Below, in pieces: positions 1 to 6,348 of a stretch of 21,262 nt of DNA. The stretch is taken from contig CAAFMN010000061.1 in assembly GCA_900764045.1 (NCBI GenBank), positions 1 to 21,262 of the forward strand, written 5' to 3'. Origin of the DNA: Clostridia bacterium (GTDB lineage Bacteria; Bacillota; Clostridia; Lachnospirales; Bianqueaceae). The notes under the pieces were generated by a model. It did not search any database and was not told the origin of the DNA. It worked only from the letters and a program-made list of their open reading frames with translations. Position numbers and translations under genes: made by a program. Numbering within the stretch: the stretch's first letter is position 1; each line of letters opens with the position of its first letter.

Positions 1-90
1 AAACGCAAGTGAAATCGTATAAAGGGATAAGGCGGACACATTGCGATAAATCCTTTGTTTTCAAGCGTTTTGGAGGATTTTATTAAAGCC
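1..90. other. Unassigned flank left of the truncated methyltransferase
   Basis: No recognisable gene lies here. One minus-strand frame is open across the whole stretch, running off the window edge, and includes the residues MCPPYPFIRFHLR, but it has no start or ribosome binding site that I can defend. The neighbouring methyltransferase seems to lose its family C-terminus close to this segment, so a rearrangement or mobile-element junction is possible. No terminal inverted repeat of the IS3 element seen at the other end of the window is visible here. Confidence 0.3.
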
Positions 91-621
91 CTATGAGGGG
101 CAGTAACCACTTATGAAATCGTGGTTTTCAAATTCCAGTTTAAAATCTGCTCCGGCCTTTCCGATGGCGCCGGATACGCTATTGGTCGTTCCCTTGTCCG
201 TCTGGTTCATATAGGTCGGGATGATAATCCGGCCCCCCGCACGGCATACCCGATCGAGTTCCTTCAGCGCCTGATACGGCTCATCCAGCAGATGAATTAC
301 ATTGGCGGCGACCACCGCGTCAAACTGACCGTCCGGATAAGGCAGATGCATGATATCGCTTTGCTCAAACTTCAGATTATCATATTTTCCATACTTCTTC
401 CGGGCGTGCTTCAGCATATTCGCAGAAAAGTCCGTCGCGATCAGACTCTTGCACTTTCCGGCAATCCGGCCGCTGAGCAGTCCTGTACCGCACGCGCATT
501 CCAACACCTCATCCGTCGGTTTCATCAGGCTTTCCACTACCGCGCACAGCTTCTGATTGGCCTTTTTGTTGATGATGTCCGCAAATATATCGTATACACA
601 GGCTACTTTATCCCAAAACAT
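91..621 (-). CDS. UbiE-like class I SAM methyltransferase, probably C-terminally truncated
   Basis: A class I SAM-dependent methyltransferase of the UbiE/Methyltransf_11 type, cytosolic, substrate unknown. The glycine-rich SAM-binding motif I is ECACGTG at residues 41-47; motif II-type residues ATDFSANML follow at about 62-70 and the motif IV-like region PDGQFDAVVAANVIHLL at about 96-112. The start codon overlaps the end of the upstream alpha/beta hydrolase by 14 bases, so the two are probably translationally coupled. At 176 aa it is shorter than the roughly 200-210 aa I expect for this family. After residue about 160 (ADFKLEF) the usual C-terminal helix and strand segment is missing and is replaced by about a dozen unrelated residues. 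This suggests the 3' end was replaced by a rearrangement near position 90-140. It may be non-functional. It is the last gene of the operon that starts at 3720. Confidence 0.8.
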   Translation of the reverse strand: MFWDKVACVYDIFADIINKKANQKLCAVVESLMKPTDEVLECACGTGLLSGRIAGKCKSLIATDFSANMLKHARKKYGKYDNLKFEQSDIMHLPYPDGQFDAVVAANVIHLLDEPYQALKELDRVCRAGGRIIIPTYMNQTDKGTTNSVSGAIGKAGADFKLEFENHDFISGYCPS

Positions 622-1369
622 ACTGTTCTCCTTGTTCTATTAACGCTGCCAACATATCCGCGAATCCCTTCGGATCAGTGATCTGATACTGCATGTGGTT
701 CTGCTCTTCCCACACCGGGAACCTCGCATGGGGATACGCTTTTTTCACCGCATCCCGGTATTTGTAATGATCCTCTATGCTTCCAAACTCAAAGCAGGTG
801 TGCTTCTGCAGCTCCTCCAGCAACGGCGGAAATGGTACATCTTCCAGACTATCTGCCATCTGACGGCGCATATTCCCATAAGTCAGCGCCTTGCCTGCCG
901 CGATAAAATACGGCTTGATGTCATCATTGTCGCACCACATAATCTTCTTCAGAGTTTTGCCTTTGGACCAATACAGACTCTTGATGGCAAGGTACAGAAA
1001 CGGAGTCATGATCCGCCTGGTTCCTTTGGAGATCTGCGCAAATTGTCCTCCGTCAAAGAAAATATGTTCCACCGGATACCGCGTTGTTGTCAAGAATTCC
1101 ATGGCAAGATCGGCTCCAATCGAAGACGCCACCACCATCGCGATCTGTTTCACTTTCTGCTCACGCAGGAACTTCTCTATCTGCCTTACTTCTTCGGCCT
1201 TACTGATGTACTTCTGTCCGGCGCAATAGACCGTGGATGTCGGCAGGATACAGAAATACCGCTCCTGCAGGTGTTTAGCCACCGGCTCGCTGCTGGCTCC
1301 TGTAACTCCCATGGCATGAAAGAACAGTATCGCCGGATCTTCCCGGCGGCCCAATGTCTCGAACTTCAT
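608..1369 (-). CDS. Alpha/beta hydrolase-fold protein
   Basis: A 253-aa protein of the alpha/beta hydrolase superfamily, cytosolic (no signal peptide), substrate unknown. The oxyanion-hole region is FFHAMG at residues 16-21. The nucleophile elbow is ASSIG at 81-85, with Ser83 as likely nucleophile; the first position of the usual GxSxG is Ala. A late histidine in EEQNHMQYQI near the C-terminus is the probable catalytic His. The start is 18 bases after the upstream membrane-protein gene with a purine-rich AAGGGGGG ribosome binding site, and the 3' end overlaps the downstream methyltransferase by 14 bases. It belongs to a minus-strand operon of methyltransferases and hydrolases, so an esterase or hydrolase role on a small modified metabolite is plausible but not shown. 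Confidence 0.8.
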   Translation of the reverse strand: MKFETLGRREDPAILFFHAMGVTGASSEPVAKHLQERYFCILPTSTVYCAGQKYISKAEEVRQIEKFLREQKVKQIAMVVASSIGADLAMEFLTTTRYPVEHIFFDGGQFAQISKGTRRIMTPFLYLAIKSLYWSKGKTLKKIMWCDNDDIKPYFIAAGKALTYGNMRRQMADSLEDVPFPPLLEELQKHTCFEFGSIEDHYKYRDAVKKAYPHARFPVWEEQNHMQYQITDPKGFADMLAALIEQGEQYVLG

Positions 1370-1387
1370 AGCGTTTTCTTCCCCCCT

Positions 1388-1879
1388 TCACCGAATGAAT
1401 ATCATCATAATACCGGAGAGCGCCGCTGCCAGAACAGCCATACCAACCGTGCCGAAAATCCATTTTCTGCACCTATCTTGAGCCGTAATATACGGCCGCA
1501 TATCTTCTGTTCCGGGAATGATCCAACTCTTCGTTTTTCCCACCCACCAATCATCGATCAGAAAGCGGTCGATCAGATTCAGCACCAGAAGGATCACCAA
1601 CATCTGCCAAAAGCCCGCGGCAAATCCATGCGCGCCGTTGACCGCATATACGCATACAAACAGATAGATCAAATAAATCGGCAGGCAGATCAGCTTAAAT
1701 GCCGTTCTATACCGTTTGATCTTCTCCTGTGTCGTCAAACCCAGTTCTACGCAGCGCTGCTGGACCTTCGGATGATACAGGTGTACCATTCCTACCGCTC
1801 CGTTGCGGATACCGAATGCGCAGACCAGACAGAGGATCGCTCCCAATCCCAGTCCTTCCCAAATTACTTGTAGTATCAT
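1388..1879 (-). CDS. Small multi-pass membrane protein of unknown function
   Basis: A 163-aa integral membrane protein with about four hydrophobic spans (near residues 3-24, 57-75, 82-103 and 141-162) and a conserved-looking polar loop around FLIDDWWVGKTKSW. I do not recognise the family. The start is placed at the ATG at 1877-1879 because AGGAGG lies 9 bases upstream. A longer reading of the frame up to 1969 would only shadow the esterase remnant that lies there. The gene begins 14 bases after that remnant's stop codon and ends 18 bases before the alpha/beta hydrolase, so it sits inside the operon that starts at 3720. No catalytic residues can be assigned. Confidence 0.75.
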   Translation of the reverse strand: MILQVIWEGLGLGAILCLVCAFGIRNGAVGMVHLYHPKVQQRCVELGLTTQEKIKRYRTAFKLICLPIYLIYLFVCVYAVNGAHGFAAGFWQMLVILLVLNLIDRFLIDDWWVGKTKSWIIPGTEDMRPYITAQDRCRKWIFGTVGMAVLAAALSGIMMIFIR

Positions 1880-1893
1880 TTTACCGATTCCTC

Positions 1894-2089
1894 CTATTTT
1901 TTCAGGATATTGGTGATCTTGGCAAAGTCTTCCTTCGCTTCCCTGAAATACGGCAGCATGCAATAACAATGTACCATTCCGGGACGTGCGAAAGCGCTAC
2001 ATGGGACATCCGCTCTCCGGCAGGGAAAAGGCTTTTTTCGCGCCGCTGGGCTTGTATGCCGCCCGCAGGGCGCGGGCAAACGCACTCAT
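1894..2089 (-). pseudogene. Internally deleted esterase/lipase remnant (alpha/beta hydrolase)
   Basis: The remains of an esterase of the alpha/beta hydrolase (Aes/BD-FAE-like) type. The start is intact: the ATG at 2087-2089 overlaps the stop codon of the upstream MBL-fold gene as ATGA and has a purine-rich upstream region. It gives 30 residues beginning MSAFARALRAAYKPSGAKKA and then hits TAG at 1997-1999. A second reading frame on the same strand then runs to the stop at 1894 and reads PGMVHCYCMLPYFREAKEDF, the typical C-terminal helix of such esterases, including the histidine of the catalytic triad. The two parts are in different frames. The whole central part (nucleophile elbow GDSAGG and catalytic Asp, roughly 250 residues) is absent. 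This fits one large internal deletion with loss of frame. A normal homologue would be about 310-330 aa. Confidence 0.7.
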
Positions 2090-2808
2090 CTTCCCACTCC
2101 CTTCAGAAATCCGCTTTTTGCTTTTTCCTCCGTATCATCAGATTCATCATAGGCATCGTAGGGTGCCGACGGGTCATGAACCCGCTTCTTAAACGGAGAG
2201 CAGAGCTGATCCTTGTGTGCGAACGCAAACGCGAACTGATCCGTCCATCCGGTATGGCCGGTAAACAAATAAGTATCATCAATCAGATACACCATATGTC
2301 CCCAGGTATGCCCTGGAACCAGAAAACAGTGAATCTTGATATCGTCAATGTAAAAGGTCTCCCCATCCTGAAGCAATTGCTTGGGGTTGAGGATTGTCAC
2401 CTGCGGCAGCTTATACATATGATAAATTACTTTGCGGCGGACTTCTCCCGTGAGATACCGGTTTTCGATCTCACCGATATACAGCCGCGCTTCCTTGAAG
2501 AGACCGGGACTATCCGCTTCTACCGCGCCGACATGGTCTGTGTCCTGATGTGTGATCAGAATGTGGCGGATGGACTTCGGGTCAATCCCCAGCCATCCCA
2601 TTTTCTCTTCCAGCCGTTCATAATTATAACCGGCATCGATCATGATCGTAGTATCACCCTTGCGGTAAAAGAAGATATTGGCCACCCACTCGCGTACGCA
2701 GGCGACATTTTCATCGATCCATCCGGTATTGAGCGGCTTGAAGATCTCCTTGCCGCGGTACATTTTGCTCATTTCTTTTTTCTGAAATTCCGTTGCCTTT
2801 TTTGACAT
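2086..2808 (-). CDS. MBL-fold metallo-hydrolase with variant metal site
   Basis: A 240-aa metallo-beta-lactamase-fold hydrolase, probably cytosolic, substrate unknown. The metal-site motif is THQDTDH at residues 86-92, the HxDxDH variant of HxHxDH that several Clostridial MBL proteins carry. A second ligand region is PGHTWGH at 165-171 (His167). At the place where the family normally has the bridging Asp (FTGD), this protein has His185 (FTGHT), so metal binding may be altered. The start at 2806-2808 follows the upstream methyltransferase by 5 bases, with its AAAGGAG ribosome binding site inside that gene's last codons. Its stop overlaps the start of the esterase remnant as ATGA. It is a member of the operon from 3720. 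Confidence 0.85.
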   Translation of the reverse strand: MSKKATEFQKKEMSKMYRGKEIFKPLNTGWIDENVACVREWVANIFFYRKGDTTIMIDAGYNYERLEEKMGWLGIDPKSIRHILITHQDTDHVGAVEADSPGLFKEARLYIGEIENRYLTGEVRRKVIYHMYKLPQVTILNPKQLLQDGETFYIDDIKIHCFLVPGHTWGHMVYLIDDTYLFTGHTGWTDQFAFAFAHKDQLCSPFKKRVHDPSAPYDAYDESDDTEEKAKSGFLKGVGR

Positions 2809-2813
2809 CGCAC

Positions 2814-3602
2814 TTATCTCCTTTCAAGAACAATAATCTTGTTGGATATATTCCGCACCACCGGAATCTTATCGAGCAGTTTATAGATCGGGACGAATAC
2901 CGCCATTCCTTCTGTCAGGCCATGTTCTTCTTTATAACAAAAATCCGGCAAAAGTCCGGCCAGCTCCCTGCCGTTTTTGATTCCCCAGGTAAACTTGGCC
3001 TGACTGCCCTCAATAGACTTTTCCTTAAAATGCTTAACCATCGTTGGATTCATAATCTCCGCAAGCACAACCGCCTGCCCGAAGCGCTCCGCAATTCTAC
3101 TGAAAATCTGTTTGACATCCGTCTCATTCAGATACATGGTCAGCCCTTCGATGATAACCAATGCCGGAACATCATGTTCCGCAATCTCCGCGCCCCAGTC
3201 CTCCATAGCTGACATGGCGATCTGCGAGACGGTTCCCTCCTCCGGCAAAAGGCTCCGGCGGACCGCAATGGTCTCCGGCAGGTCGAGATTGTACCAATGC
3301 GCGTATCCCTGCATCCGGTAGCACCGGGTATCCAGTCCGCAGGCGATATTGACCACGACGCTTTCCGAATTGGCGGCAAGGTAATTCCTTACCAAGCGGT
3401 CCAGCACAATGGTACGTGCAATCACCCCATCATGCATGGCGGCATCCTTATCCGCCAGAGAGAAATCATACCCCAGCTTTTCTACAAGTTCTTCTGCCTT
3501 TTTGTCCTGAATGGCCCCGCGGGTTCGACTCTCTTTGGCCCGCGCATAGACCGTCTGCAGCATTGTCTCCGGCACTCCGGAAAGTGTAACCTTCTCACTC
3601 AT
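2814..3602 (-). CDS. LCM/TcmP-like SAM-dependent O-methyltransferase
   Basis: A 262-aa class I SAM methyltransferase of the leucine carboxyl methyltransferase (LCM/PPM1/TcmP) family, which in bacteria usually O-methylates small molecules or polyketide-type substrates. The family signature NIACGLDTR sits at residues 85-93, followed by the second SAM-contact motif NLDLPE at 105-110 and EGLTMYL-type residues further on. The start ATG at 3600-3602 overlaps the stop of the small membrane peptide gene by 8 bases, indicating coupled translation. The downstream MBL-fold gene starts 5 bases after its stop. The substrate cannot be told from sequence. Its pairing with hydrolases and a second methyltransferase suggests a dedicated modification or detoxification pathway, which is inference. 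Confidence 0.85.
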   Translation of the reverse strand: MSEKVTLSGVPETMLQTVYARAKESRTRGAIQDKKAEELVEKLGYDFSLADKDAAMHDGVIARTIVLDRLVRNYLAANSESVVVNIACGLDTRCYRMQGYAHWYNLDLPETIAVRRSLLPEEGTVSQIAMSAMEDWGAEIAEHDVPALVIIEGLTMYLNETDVKQIFSRIAERFGQAVVLAEIMNPTMVKHFKEKSIEGSQAKFTWGIKNGRELAGLLPDFCYKEEHGLTEGMAVFVPIYKLLDKIPVVRNISNKIIVLERR

Positions 3603-3720
3603 CTTTCGATTCCTCCGTCTTTTTCCATTGTCTGCCTACCCAGGCCATATTGGCCAGCATCAGAAACGCCCCCCCCAACGATCCCAGTATGCAGTCTCTC
3701 CAATAGCTTTTTTGATTCAT
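3595..3720 (-). CDS. 41-aa single-span membrane peptide, first gene of the operon
   Basis: A short gene encoding 41 residues starting MNQKSYWRDC, with one hydrophobic span at about residues 11-28 (ILGSLGGAFLMLANMAWV) and a charged C-terminus (RQWKKTEESKDE). A strong GGAGGAGGG ribosome binding site lies about 6 bases before the ATG at 3718-3720. Its TGA stop overlaps the start of the LCM-type methyltransferase by 8 bases. The position right after the operon promoter and the good ribosome binding site argue that it is translated, either as a real small membrane protein or as a leader that couples translation of the next gene. No family is recognised. Confidence 0.6.
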   Translation of the reverse strand: MNQKSYWRDCILGSLGGAFLMLANMAWVGRQWKKTEESKDE

Positions 3721-3738
3721 TATCCGTCCCTCCTCCGC

Positions 3739-3756
3739 AGTTAGTCTTGTCTAACT
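3739..3756. promoter_or_regulatory. Palindromic element in the operon leader
   Basis: An imperfect 18-bp palindrome with 6-bp outer arms AGTTAG and CTAACT and 6 central bases. It lies in the untranslated leader between the operon promoter (3837-3865) and the ribosome binding site of the first gene. Its size and form resemble operators of TetR- or MarR-type regulators. No regulator gene is visible in the window, so the assignment is inference. Confidence 0.4.
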
Positions 3757-3770
3757 CTTTTGGATTTTTT

Positions 3771-3790
3771 AAGCTGCTCTACAGCAGCTT
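3771..3790 (-). promoter_or_regulatory. Leader hairpin
   Basis: A perfect hairpin with 8-bp arms (AAGCTGCT and AGCAGCTT) and a 4-base loop in the transcribed leader of the operon starting at 3720. On the minus strand it is followed by a run of A, not U, so it is not a normal intrinsic terminator. It could stabilise the mRNA or take part in leader regulation. Confidence 0.4.
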
Positions 3791-3808
3791 ATGAATCTCC
3801 GGCGCAAA

Positions 3809-3839
3809 AATATGACCAGATGTATAATCTGGTCATATT
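3809..3839. promoter_or_regulatory. Perfect 13-bp inverted repeat, probable repressor operator
   Basis: Two 13-bp arms (AATATGACCAGAT and its exact reverse complement) are separated by 5 bases. The repeat covers the end of the -10 box and the expected transcription start of the minus-strand promoter at 3837-3865. A protein bound here would block RNA polymerase. The length and symmetry fit a dimeric repressor such as a GntR or TetR family member, but the regulator is not in this window. Confidence 0.65.
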
Positions 3840-3865
3840 GTAGCACACTCTATTTTTTTATTCAA
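3837..3865 (-). promoter_or_regulatory. SigA-type promoter of the methyltransferase/hydrolase operon
   Basis: On the minus strand TTGAAT (3860-3865) and TACAAT (3837-3842) are separated by exactly 17 bases. It drives the operon whose first gene starts at 3720, about 110 bases downstream, and overlaps the inverted repeat at 3809-3839. Confidence 0.75.
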
Positions 3866-3881
3866 TAGGGAAACCGCATTT

Positions 3882-5237
3882 TTATGAGATCGTTTTCTGC
3901 GACTTCCACGGCCCCTTGAGAATCCGCCAAACAAAGCACGCGCCGCGGCAAATCCAATCCAAGAACATAGCGCACCATACGCCGTAGATCTGCCATCCCA
4001 GGACATTGCCCATGAAAAGGCTCATCAGAATACGGCACACCCACATGGAGATGATGGAAACGATCATGGTATACTTGACGTCTCCTGCCGCGCGCAGTGC
4101 GTTGGGCAGCGCAAATGACGGCGGCCAGATTGTGCAGGCTCCGATGCCGTACATGATCATCAGGTTCTTGGCCACTGTCGCCGTCTCCTCCTGCAATCCA
4201 TACAGCTGAACGATCAGATTCAGACACGCAAAGATTACAGCATTGAGCGCAATATGGCTGATATAAACCATTTTCAACAAACGGCCGGTATACTGCTGCG
4301 CTTCATCCGGGCGCCTGGCTCCGATGCATTGACCCACCACGGTAATCATTCCCAGACCGATACCGATACCGGGGATAATCTGTACGCCGGATACACTAAA
4401 GCCAACCGCGTTGGCCGCAATGGCAATCGTACCGTATCCCGCTACCTGCGCCGCGATCAGGATCTTTCCGACCTGGAACATTCCGTTTTCCAGTCCGGTC
4501 GGCACTCCGATCCGCAGAATATTACTGATCATGCTCCACTTCGGCTTCAAAGTATAGCTGCGTACGCAGACCACGTTCTTTTTATTGCGCAACGCGCCGA
4601 TCACGACCGCCGCCGCTACGGCCCTCGCTATAAAGGAGGCCCAGGCCGCGCCTGCCACTCCCATCTTTAGTCCGAAAATCAGCACCGCGTTCAGTCCGAT
4701 ATTGATCACATTCATAATCAGCGACGTGTACATGGAGATCTTGGAGTTGCCCATGGAGCGGAAGATCGCCGCGCCGCTGTTATATAGTGCCAGCACTGGG
4801 AAGGATAATGCCGAGATCTCAAAATAGATCAGCGCGTTTTCCACAACATCCGGCTCCAGATTGGGGTAGATCAGCGGCAGCACCTGCTTATTGAACAGCA
4901 GGACCAGTGCCATCAGCACCAGAGATAAAGCCAGGATGACCAGAAAGACCTGTCTGGCCGCCTCTGTCGCCTTTTGGGTGTCACCTCGTCCTACATACTG
5001 GGACACGACAACCGCGCCGCCGGTTGCCAGCGCCGTAAATATCGTAATCAACAAATTATTGATGGTGTCTACCAGAGATATTCCAGAAACGGCTGCCTCT
5101 CCCACGTTGGAGACCATGACCGTATCCGCCATACCTACCGTAATCGCAAGCAGCTGTTCGATAATCAGCGGGATGATAAGCATATACAGCTGTTTTCTGG
5201 TAAACATCGGTGCTTTTATATTTTCTGTTGTCTCCAT
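3882..5237 (-). CDS. MATE family multidrug efflux transporter
   Basis: A 451-aa inner-membrane antiporter of the MATE family, which exports drugs or other cationic compounds using a Na+ or H+ gradient. It has the usual length and about 12 hydrophobic spans in two homologous halves (about residues 15-230 and 240-445). Typical MATE features are visible: IPLIIEQLLAITVGMADTVMV at the N-terminus, the ALATGGAVVVSQYVG segment near residues 68-82, and GMITVVGQCIGA in the second half. It starts 1 base after the stop of the DUF3048 lipoprotein gene, with a weak GGAAG-type ribosome binding site inside that gene, so translation is probably coupled. It is the last gene of the operon that begins at 7557. 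No clear terminator follows it. Confidence 0.93.
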   Translation of the reverse strand: METTENIKAPMFTRKQLYMLIIPLIIEQLLAITVGMADTVMVSNVGEAAVSGISLVDTINNLLITIFTALATGGAVVVSQYVGRGDTQKATEAARQVFLVILALSLVLMALVLLFNKQVLPLIYPNLEPDVVENALIYFEISALSFPVLALYNSGAAIFRSMGNSKISMYTSLIMNVINIGLNAVLIFGLKMGVAGAAWASFIARAVAAAVVIGALRNKKNVVCVRSYTLKPKWSMISNILRIGVPTGLENGMFQVGKILIAAQVAGYGTIAIAANAVGFSVSGVQIIPGIGIGLGMITVVGQCIGARRPDEAQQYTGRLLKMVYISHIALNAVIFACLNLIVQLYGLQEETATVAKNLMIMYGIGACTIWPPSFALPNALRAAGDVKYTMIVSIISMWVCRILMSLFMGNVLGWQIYGVWCAMFLDWICRGACFVWRILKGPWKSQKTIS

Positions 5238-5238
5238 C

Positions 5239-6348
5239 TTACTTGACTTCCGTCATGCCATACTCGGTCACGCCAATATAAGTCTTGCCCGCGTTGAAGA
5301 CGACCTCCTTGCCATCCTTATCCTTAACCTGGATCTGGTCATAGGGTGTCTGCTTACTCCACTGAATCTCCAGCATTGTACCGTTCGAGAAAAAGTACCC
5401 TGTCCCGCCGTCGCTCTCAATTGCCATACGGTATCCGTCAACAGAAGACACATTGGTCTCCAACACCAGAACATTGGTAAATGCCAGCTGCGTTCCTGTA
5501 TCCTGCACCATATGCGGCTGGCCGCTGTGCTGCTTGTAATACAGGCCGTCCTGGTCATTATATGTAAAGGTGCTGTAGTATTCGTCCGAATACCTAACCG
5601 TCAGCTCCTCACACTTCTTTTCTCCTACAGGCTGCGCATTGCCGGGCATCTGGAAAGAAAATGCCGGTCCCTGGTGCGTCTCATCCAGATCTGTCCGGAT
5701 TCCGTTCTCCTCCATCGCCTGCGGAATATTCTGTCCCTTTACATACATCGTATGCTCCAGCGCATAGGTCTTCAGGCGCTCCGGATCTCTCTCATACAGG
5801 CCATAATCTCCGTAGATCGCATCCAGATCCGACACTCCCAATTCTTTGATACGATCCAGTCCTGCCTGAGAACCGCCCACGTGAAGATACAGCGCATCGA
5901 ATCCCGCCGCGAAATCCACATAATAAGGGCGCGCGCTCCGCACGGAACACACATCCGGAATCGCCGTATAATCCGCCCATATCGCCATCATACGGGAGAT
6001 TCCTTCTTCTGCCACCATCTCAAACATGATATCCACACCCGCGATACCGTACTGCGGAAGCGAATCTTTGATATTGTTGATCATGATCGCCACCGGACGC
6101 TTGCCCACGGCTTCATCACTTATATCATACAGTCCTGTCAGCGGATTCAGATTTCCGGCGGGCATAACCATTACGGCCTGGCTGCTTTCCTGTGCCGAAC
6201 TCTCCTCCTTTGAGGACTCCGCCTTAGAGGATTCCGCTTTTGATACCTCCTGGCTGCTTTCCTCATGACTGGAGGTATCAGAACTTCCGCACGCCGCGCA
6301 CAGCAGCATCAGCCCCGCCAATACCACAGCAAACCATCTTTTACTCAT
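5239..6348 (-). CDS. DUF3048 (YerB-type) lipoprotein
   Basis: A 369-aa secreted lipoprotein of the DUF3048 family, represented in Bacillus by YerB; its molecular function is not established. The N-terminus is a signal peptide with a lipobox ending CAAC, modified Cys at residue 20; the -3 position is Cys rather than Leu. A Ser/Glu/Lys-rich linker with repeated ESSK-type units follows to about residue 57. The first DUF3048 domain runs from about 62 to 200 (LNPLTGLYDISDEAVGKRPV and IPDVCSVRSARPYYVD) and the second from about 230 to the end. The start codon overlaps the stop of the nucleoside-hydrolase gene as ATGA. Anchoring on the outer face of the membrane is inferred from the lipobox. Confidence 0.9.
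   Translation of the reverse strand: MSKRWFAVVLAGLMLLCAACGSSDTSSHEESSQEVSKAESSKAESSKEESSAQESSQAVMVMPAGNLNPLTGLYDISDEAVGKRPVAIMINNIKDSLPQYGIAGVDIMFEMVAEEGISRMMAIWADYTAIPDVCSVRSARPYYVDFAAGFDALYLHVGGSQAGLDRIKELGVSDLDAIYGDYGLYERDPERLKTYALEHTMYVKGQNIPQAMEENGIRTDLDETHQGPAFSFQMPGNAQPVGEKKCEELTVRYSDEYYSTFTYNDQDGLYYKQHSGQPHMVQDTGTQLAFTNVLVLETNVSSVDGYRMAIESDGGTGYFFSNGTMLEIQWSKQTPYDQIQVKDKDGKEVVFNAGKTYIGVTEYGMTEVK

Noticed and set aside
1..90. Small protein or recombinase tail in the open minus-strand frame
   Set aside because: Too short, cut by the window edge, with no start signal and no motif I can name.
695..1873. A 392-codon open frame on the plus strand
   Set aside because: It lies antisense to the alpha/beta hydrolase and membrane-protein genes, has low-complexity His/Arg/Gln-rich composition typical of a shadow frame, and has no ribosome binding site.
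1880..1969. N-terminal extension of the small membrane protein to 1969
   Set aside because: It overlaps the C-terminal esterase remnant, and the ATG at 1879 has AGGAGG at proper distance.
3771..3790. Leader hairpin as an intrinsic terminator of the upstream MATE operon or attenuator
   Set aside because: On the minus strand it is followed by A residues, and on the plus strand no gene ends there; no U-tract in either useful direction.
4891..6213. A 440-codon open frame on the plus strand
   Set aside because: Antisense to the MATE and DUF3048 genes; the composition is that of a reversed membrane and secreted protein and no family motif is present.
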